A stretch of DNA of 64,000 nucleotides, from the NCBI RefSeq assembly GCF_002632755.1, contig NZ_NJAK01000002.1, positions 155,200 through 219,199 on the forward strand, in the 5' to 3' direction. Below the pieces are notes generated by a model. It had not been told where the DNA came from and made no database searches. It saw only the letters and a list, made by a program, of their open reading frames with translations. Both the position numbers and the translations under genes were made by a program. The DNA is from Xenorhabdus ishibashii (GTDB taxonomy: Bacteria; Pseudomonadota; Gammaproteobacteria; Enterobacterales; Enterobacteriaceae). Positions 59,051 to 64,000 of the stretch are shown piece by piece; the stretch's first letter is position 1; each line of letters starts with the position of its first letter.

Positions 59051-61000
59051 ATGATTATGACTAAACAATTTCATCCTAATTTAAATGTAGATGCATTGTT
59101 TTTGGGACCAAAATCAGAAAACGCTGTTTTTTTTAGGGAGATGATGGATTATGCAGTAAGCGAACATTTGCATTGGCGTTCAGGTTTTCACCCCGAAGAT
59201 TCAACCTTGACCACATCCGTTGATCGCTATGAACATGACTATAGAGAAACGCTTTATTGTACAGAAGGGATCTTAAATCAGCTATCAGCAAAACTGAAAA
59301 ACACGTCTATTCCTTTCTTTTCCCCCCGTTACCAAGGCCATATCAGCAGTGATACCTTGATGGTTTCTAATCTTGCCTACGTTATGGCCATGATGTACAA
59401 CCCGAATAACTGTAGTTATGAAGCATCCCCGACAACAACTGAATTAGAGCTTGAATCAGGATTAGATCTTTGCCGCATGTTTGGCTATAACCCTCAGCAA
59501 TCCTGGGGACATATTACGTCTGGTGGTACAGTTGCTAACTATGAGGGGTTGTGGGTAGCCAGGAATTTAAAAACGTTGTCTTTTGCGATATCTCAACATT
59601 CTAAAGCAAAAGATCTCATCGACCATAAGACATCTCGGCAATTGAAAAATATGCCAACCACTGAACTTTTGGATTTGATTACCGAATTGCAAAAACGTGG
59701 ACTCTTTGAAGAAATTCGCGAGATGACATGTCGTGGTACTGGTGTTAAAGCGGAAATTCTAGGCAAACTACTGGTTCCTCAATCCAAGCACTATTCCTGG
59801 ATGAAAGCCGCAGATATTTTCGGTATTGGTCAAGAAAACATTATCTCATTACCTGTAAATGAGAATTATCAAACTGATATTGCCCAAATGCGGAAAATCA
59901 CCTTTGAATTAATTGAACAAGGTGAGCCAATCCTGGCAATGATTGCTGTAGTGGGAACGACTGAAGTTGGAGCCATTGATCGGATTGATGAAATTATTGC
60001 GTTGAGGAAAGAGTGTGAGGAACGTTATGGTGAGTCATTCTATATTCACGTGGATGCCGCTTATGCGGGATATGCATGTTCCATGCTCCTGAATGAGCAG
60101 GGAGAATTTGTAGAATATGATGAACTAGCCAGTTATCACCGTTCAGTGGGGATCATGCCGGAAAATATTAGTTGGCCAAAACCTGAAGTTTACCAGAGCT
60201 TCAAGGCATTGAAAGAAGTTGACTCGATTACTGTGGATCCGCATAAAGTTGGCTTCATTCAATATGCAGCGGGCGCTATTTGCATGAAAGATAAACGCAT
60301 TCTCAAATTAATCTCTTCGCATGCAGCATATGTATTTGAAGATAATGATGATAAAACAAATACCATCAATCGGGGAATTCTTGGTTCATCCATCATGGAA
60401 GGTTCAAAATCGGGAGCAACGGCAGCGGCACTTTGGGCTGCACATCGTCTGCTACCTTTGAATATTAATGGATATGGAAAAATAATTGCTGCTGGCATTG
60501 TTACAGCACAAAGACTGTTAAATAAATTGGCAAACCTGTCGCCAATAGAAATCGGTAAACATCGATTTGAAGTGCATACCTTTCCATCTCCTGATTTTCA
60601 TATGATAAATTTTACGTTCAAAGAAATTGGTAATGAAAGTCTGAACAATCATAATGCGCTCAACAAACGTTTATATGAGCTTTGCTCATACTCTACAGGG
60701 CGTGCTTATACCAACGATTTTCTCACATCATCAACCATATTAGATTATAAAGAATATGGTGATACACCATGGCACTATGCAGAGAGGTGTGGTTTTAGTC
60801 GTAGTGAATGGGAGAAAGTTCGCAATATCTATGTGCTGCGAGCAGCGGTAATGACTTATTGTTTACGCAATGAAGAGCATTTTGAAGAATTCTGGCAACA
60901 GCTTCAAGCTATCTTTGTTAAAAAACTAATCCAGATTGTGGATGAAGAAGAGAAAAAAGCTATATTAAGGTTATCTCTGGATACATCATTTATTGGTTAA
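59051..61000 (+). CDS. PLP-dependent aromatic amino acid (tyrosine-type) decarboxylase
   Basis: A 649-residue group II decarboxylase resembling bacterial tyrosine decarboxylases of Enterococcus and Lactobacillus in length and motifs: SYEASPTTTELELESG, WGHITSGGTVANYEGLW, HVDAAYAGY and the PLP lysine in TVDPHKVGF (about K399). The likely reaction is tyrosine or phenylalanine to tyramine or phenethylamine. Such amines end-cap several Xenorhabdus natural products, but the substrate is not shown by sequence. The start could be 59051 or 59057. No tyrosine/tyramine antiporter gene follows it, unlike in lactic acid bacteria. Confidence 0.88.
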   Translation: MIMTKQFHPNLNVDALFLGPKSENAVFFREMMDYAVSEHLHWRSGFHPEDSTLTTSVDRYEHDYRETLYCTEGILNQLSAKLKNTSIPFFSPRYQGHISSDTLMVSNLAYVMAMMYNPNNCSYEASPTTTELELESGLDLCRMFGYNPQQSWGHITSGGTVANYEGLWVARNLKTLSFAISQHSKAKDLIDHKTSRQLKNMPTTELLDLITELQKRGLFEEIREMTCRGTGVKAEILGKLLVPQSKHYSWMKAADIFGIGQENIISLPVNENYQTDIAQMRKITFELIEQGEPILAMIAVVGTTEVGAIDRIDEIIALRKECEERYGESFYIHVDAAYAGYACSMLLNEQGEFVEYDELASYHRSVGIMPENISWPKPEVYQSFKALKEVDSITVDPHKVGFIQYAAGAICMKDKRILKLISSHAAYVFEDNDDKTNTINRGILGSSIMEGSKSGATAAALWAAHRLLPLNINGYGKIIAAGIVTAQRLLNKLANLSPIEIGKHRFEVHTFPSPDFHMINFTFKEIGNESLNNHNALNKRLYELCSYSTGRAYTNDFLTSSTILDYKEYGDTPWHYAERCGFSRSEWEKVRNIYVLRAAVMTYCLRNEEHFEEFWQQLQAIFVKKLIQIVDEEEKKAILRLSLDTSFIG

Positions 61001-61063
61001 TAAATATAAGATTAAATATTAACCAGTACTATTTAACTAATTGAAAATAATTTTTTAATTCCC

Positions 61064-61097
61064 AAAAAGAGCTTGCATTTACCTAAGCTCTTTTTTA
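61064..61097 (+). terminator. Rho-independent terminator after the decarboxylase
   Basis: An 11-bp stem AAAAAGAGCTT / AAGCTCTTTTT with a 10-base loop and a following T-rich stretch, 64 bp after the stop. It separates the decarboxylase transcript from the next operon. Confidence 0.85.
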
Positions 61098-61713
61098 TTT
61101 CAGACATTTCTCTTTTATTTCTCATAAGATATCCGATTGGCTATTTATTTTCCTAATACAATCAATAAAAAATCATTACCCTATAATTATATGAAAAATA
61201 AAGAAATATAAAAAAATAAACAATCAATATACATAATAATGTGATTATAATCACAAAATAAAAACATTTTAAATGCGAACTGAAGTTATTGATGTTTAAA
61301 TCAAAAAATTATTACTGTATTAAATTAACATGTAATGAGACTATAAGTTTAACTTTTAAACATTAAACATGGTTATTTTTATTAATATTTTTATGAATAA
61401 TTATAAATTAATTAAGTACAACTGATATATAGAGTTAATAAGAAGCATTATTAAATATTAATGAAGATTGATGTAATTAAAAAATGAACACATAAGACAT
61501 TTGGTATTATTAAAAACAATAACAGCAAGATAAGGTGTTTAACAATGCTTATCATTATTGTTTTCGGTTATTTTGATAAAAAGCATGTCTGTCAAATTGT
61601 TTGATTGTTTTAATAAACAAGGAGTTGTGTAAATAAAAAGATAAAACCACCAGTGTTCACCAATGGCTGACAATGTTCAATTAAATAAATGTTTTTATGG
61701 GGATAATAATTAT
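61098..61713. promoter_or_regulatory. Long AT-rich leader before the oxygenase operon
   Basis: About 600 bp of extremely AT-rich DNA with no supportable ORF. It presumably holds the promoter of the oxygenase/radical-SAM operon and may bind H-NS-type silencers. No defined operator is seen. Confidence 0.4.
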
Positions 61714-62559
61714 ATGTCACTTATAATTGAGCCTATTAAAGGAAGTTTTGGTGCTTATATAACCTGCCAAAATGTTTCATTTTTATCATCAGAAGAATAT
61801 AAAAAAATAAAATTATACTTATCAAATTATGCTCTGTTAATTTTCAAGAATCAAAAGATGGATGATGAAGTATTGGTAAATTTTGCAAAACAAATAGGAA
61901 GCGGAAAACTCGAAGAACCAGCCAGAAAAATTTCGTTATCAGACAACCGAAAATATGTCGCTTATTTGACTAATCTTCGTGATAGTCATGGCGAGCTATT
62001 GGGTTTTGCCGGAAATGATACCGATTATTGGCATTCTGATCAGGAATTTAGGATTAACCCTGCTTCAGTTAGCATCTTATATGGTGAGGTCGTGCAATTT
62101 AGCGGTGGTAATACATCTTTCGCTTCAACATCAGTAAATCATCTCGCTTTTACCCCTGATGAAGTGTCAGTACTGAGTAACTTATATTCTACTCGTCAGC
62201 CTGCTTCTTCACATGACAATGTACCCCATATTACCGTTGCCCATCCTGTCATTCTTGAAAATGTGCAAACGAAAAAACGTTATGTTTATGTCAGTGAAAA
62301 TACTATCGCATTTTTCCGCGATGAAGAAGTTTTACCAAACTCTGACATCCTCAAAAAATCCATTTTAGATAAGATTTTATCACCAGAAAATATTTATTCA
62401 CATCAATGGGAAGAAGGTGATTTGTTGCTATATGACAATAGCCAGCTTTTACACCGCCGTGAATGTTTTACCGGAAATAGATTTATCAAGGGATTAAAAA
62501 TATATCCTGATGCATCGTACCAACCTGAAATACCGGGTTGGATTGTTGGGGGAAATTGA
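61714..62559 (+). CDS. Fe(II)/2-oxoglutarate-dependent oxygenase (TauD/clavaminate-synthase-like)
   Basis: A 281-residue non-heme iron oxygenase of the kind that hydroxylates, halogenates or desaturates small molecules or amino acids. The facial triad is visible: H107-x-D109 in DTDYWHSDQEF and H247 in YDNSQLLHRRE, with arginines 248, 249 and 256 available for 2-oxoglutarate. The aspartate speaks against a halogenase. ATG at 61714 has GGGGA 10 bases upstream; an in-frame ATG at 61663 lacks a site. It starts a tightly packed operon with two radical-SAM-type genes. Substrate unknown. Confidence 0.85.
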   Translation: MSLIIEPIKGSFGAYITCQNVSFLSSEEYKKIKLYLSNYALLIFKNQKMDDEVLVNFAKQIGSGKLEEPARKISLSDNRKYVAYLTNLRDSHGELLGFAGNDTDYWHSDQEFRINPASVSILYGEVVQFSGGNTSFASTSVNHLAFTPDEVSVLSNLYSTRQPASSHDNVPHITVAHPVILENVQTKKRYVYVSENTIAFFRDEEVLPNSDILKKSILDKILSPENIYSHQWEEGDLLLYDNSQLLHRRECFTGNRFIKGLKIYPDASYQPEIPGWIVGGN

Positions 62560-62560
62560 T

Positions 62561-63559
62561 ATGAACCTTACTAAAGAACAAGAGAAATCTATTACTCAAT
62601 TGGTCAGAAACAGTAATAGAAAATATACTCAAGGGCGCGAGCTAAGTCCGGCTGAACCTATGTTAATCAGAGCGGGAATCGCTGGTGATTTGCCATTTAA
62701 TAGCTTAACTACGGATGTGGTAACTGGTTGTTTGCCAGAAAGTATGGCTTGTTATGGAATGTGTTTTTCCGCCATTTCGAGCTGGGAAAATGGTATCGAC
62801 TTTGGTAAACGAGTCAATAATTATTTGGATGAAGATATCTTCTCCTGTGATCTAAGAGCATTACCTGATTCGCAAAAATACATCAGATGTGGATGGAATA
62901 GTGATCCTTCGTGGAATTGGCCATTATCGACACGAATGGCTGAATTAGCACGGAAAGAAGGGGTGTTAATGATCTTTATCACCAAATCCTTTAAAAAAAT
63001 GACTGATGAGATTGCACAACGTCTAGTTGCTGTTAAGGCCGAGATGAGAGTTTCTGTCAGTGCGCTAGATACCAATGAGCAATTACAGAAACGACTCGAC
63101 TTTATTGAATATTATCGCAATACAGGCGGGATAGTTATTCCAATTGTATTAACAGCATTTTTTAAAGATCTCACACTAATGGAACGACAGAAAAATATTG
63201 TCGATTGGATGGTCATTCATGACTATCCAGCCGCTGAAAACAGCCTGAGATTTCCAGAGGATGCTAAAATTTCTGAGCTTATTGAGCCTAGTATGGTCAG
63301 GCCATTGGATAAAGGAGACCAATTTTGGAGTGGACGTTTATACCCAGATCAACTCGTCTTTCCTACCACAACTACTGTCCCGGAGGACTATCGAGGGATT
63401 AATAGTAGTTATCTTTCCGAACTGGATATAGATGAAATTCATCAATTATTTCTTGATCCGGTTAAAACACATCAAGAGGTCATGCAATCTAATTTGCCAC
63501 TGTCTAGTCCCAAAATGTGCGGAGTCTCTGATACGCATCGTCGTGCTAAAAAACATTGA
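62561..63559 (+). CDS. Radical-SAM-like TIM-barrel protein with atypical cysteine motif
   Basis: A 332-residue protein starting one base after the oxygenase stop. It has a cysteine cluster C57-x6-C64-x3-C68 (TGCLPESMACYGMCFS) instead of the canonical CX3CX2C. Barrel-like strands follow (CGWNSDPSW, MIFITKSFKK, RVSVSALD, IVIPIVLTAF). The fold impression is radical SAM, but that is inference from pattern. An extended frame from 62510 overlaps the upstream gene and is not used; GGGGGA precedes the 62561 ATG. Function unknown, probably acts with its neighbours. Confidence 0.65.
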   Translation: MNLTKEQEKSITQLVRNSNRKYTQGRELSPAEPMLIRAGIAGDLPFNSLTTDVVTGCLPESMACYGMCFSAISSWENGIDFGKRVNNYLDEDIFSCDLRALPDSQKYIRCGWNSDPSWNWPLSTRMAELARKEGVLMIFITKSFKKMTDEIAQRLVAVKAEMRVSVSALDTNEQLQKRLDFIEYYRNTGGIVIPIVLTAFFKDLTLMERQKNIVDWMVIHDYPAAENSLRFPEDAKISELIEPSMVRPLDKGDQFWSGRLYPDQLVFPTTTTVPEDYRGINSSYLSELDIDEIHQLFLDPVKTHQEVMQSNLPLSSPKMCGVSDTHRRAKKH

Positions 63560-63570
63560 GAAGGTGTAAA

Positions 63571-64000
63571 AATGAAAATCAGCGAAATAGTAGAGTCAGA
63601 AAATGGCTCCAAGAAATATTTGCTATCAGCAAATGACTTCGATTTAAGAAAAAGTGTTGAATCAACTTTCTTTATTCATACAGATCAACATTTGCCTTAT
63701 CTCTGTATATCTAGTCAATACGGTTGTGCTGTTGGTTGTGTGTTTTGTGAAACAGGTAGGCAACAACCGCTGGGAAATATGACAACAGAACAAATAGTAG
63801 ATCAGGTTTTGTTATGTAATGAACATTTATTGCATTCAGGTGCTTTAGGTGATAACCAAAGGCTTAACACGATATTATTTGCTGGAATGGGTGAGCCAAT
63901 GTTGAATTTAAAAGAGATCAACGGCGCAATAAGCGAGTTCAAAAAACAAACATTAGCAAATAGGGTGACACTGACAACAGTGGGTATTCGTCACGCTGGA
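63571..64000 (+). CDS. RlmN/Cfr-like radical SAM enzyme (partial)
   Basis: The first 143 residues are present and the gene continues past the window. The canonical radical SAM motif C52-x3-C56-x2-C59 (GCAVGCVFC) and the GMGEPMLN motif are those of RlmN and Cfr, which methylate A2503 of 23S rRNA. The N-terminal domain before the cluster (about 50 residues) is much shorter than in RlmN. Its place 11 bp after the atypical radical-SAM gene argues against housekeeping rlmN. It may be a tailoring enzyme or a self-resistance methylase. Confidence 0.85.

Overview
The window looks like chromosome of an Enterobacterales member with AT-rich DNA, most likely a Xenorhabdus or Photorhabdus relative. This rests on E. 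coli-type core gene blocks (znu, mepM, lpxM, pykA, hexR, zwf; yoaA, tsaB, fadD, rnd; minCDE; ldhA/ydbH; azoR/hrpA; ydgI, ydgH, pntAB; uspE, fnr) separated by accessory islands carrying fimbriae, an effector-like protease, secreted peptides, a tripartite exporter and secondary-metabolism enzymes. The genus is inferred from gene content only. I recognised no rRNA, tRNA or CRISPR array.

Layout. 1-2868: zinc uptake (znuC divergent from znuA across a Zur box) and the endopeptidase gene mepM. 2991-9398: lpxM, then sugar catabolism (pykA, hexR, zwf). An intact IS982-like element with an 8-bp target duplication sits between the divergent hexR and zwf genes. 9399-20178: a long leader with a perfect 36-bp palindrome and candidate uORFs precedes the polyamine exporter mdtJI; then yoaB, yoaA, tsaB, a Slp-type lipoprotein, fadD with a FadR site, rnd and minCDE. 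20339-27793: ycgL, an MltB-like transglycosylase, ycgM, ycgN, a small orphan gene, ldhA and the ydbH-ynbE-ydbL envelope lipid-transport operon.

27794-41400: first accessory stretch. It holds the relic of an invasin/intimin-like adhesin, an unidentified 360-residue protein, then azoR and hrpA, and a chaperone-usher fimbrial operon (pilin, chaperone, usher, tip adhesin) placed directly after hrpA and bracketed by 16-bp direct repeats. A small four-cysteine secreted peptide follows. 41727-47669: core ydgI, ydgH, pntA and pntB.

47824-55479: second accessory island between pntB and uspE. It contains an NleD-like (M91) zinc protease with an HELLH motif, a small Sec-secreted peptide plus a decayed tandem copy, a divergent four-gene export operon (MacB-type ATPase, permease, TolC-like channel, membrane-fusion protein) and a tyrosine recombinase. 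55608-58586: core uspE and fnr, with a lone DmsC-like membrane anchor.

59051-64000: third accessory region, running off the window. It encodes a tyrosine-decarboxylase-like PLP enzyme, then a tightly packed operon of an Fe(II)/2-oxoglutarate oxygenase, a radical-SAM-like protein with an unusual cysteine spacing, and an RlmN/Cfr-like radical SAM enzyme (partial). This looks like the start of a small-molecule biosynthetic cluster and is the most promising candidate for an undescribed system here.
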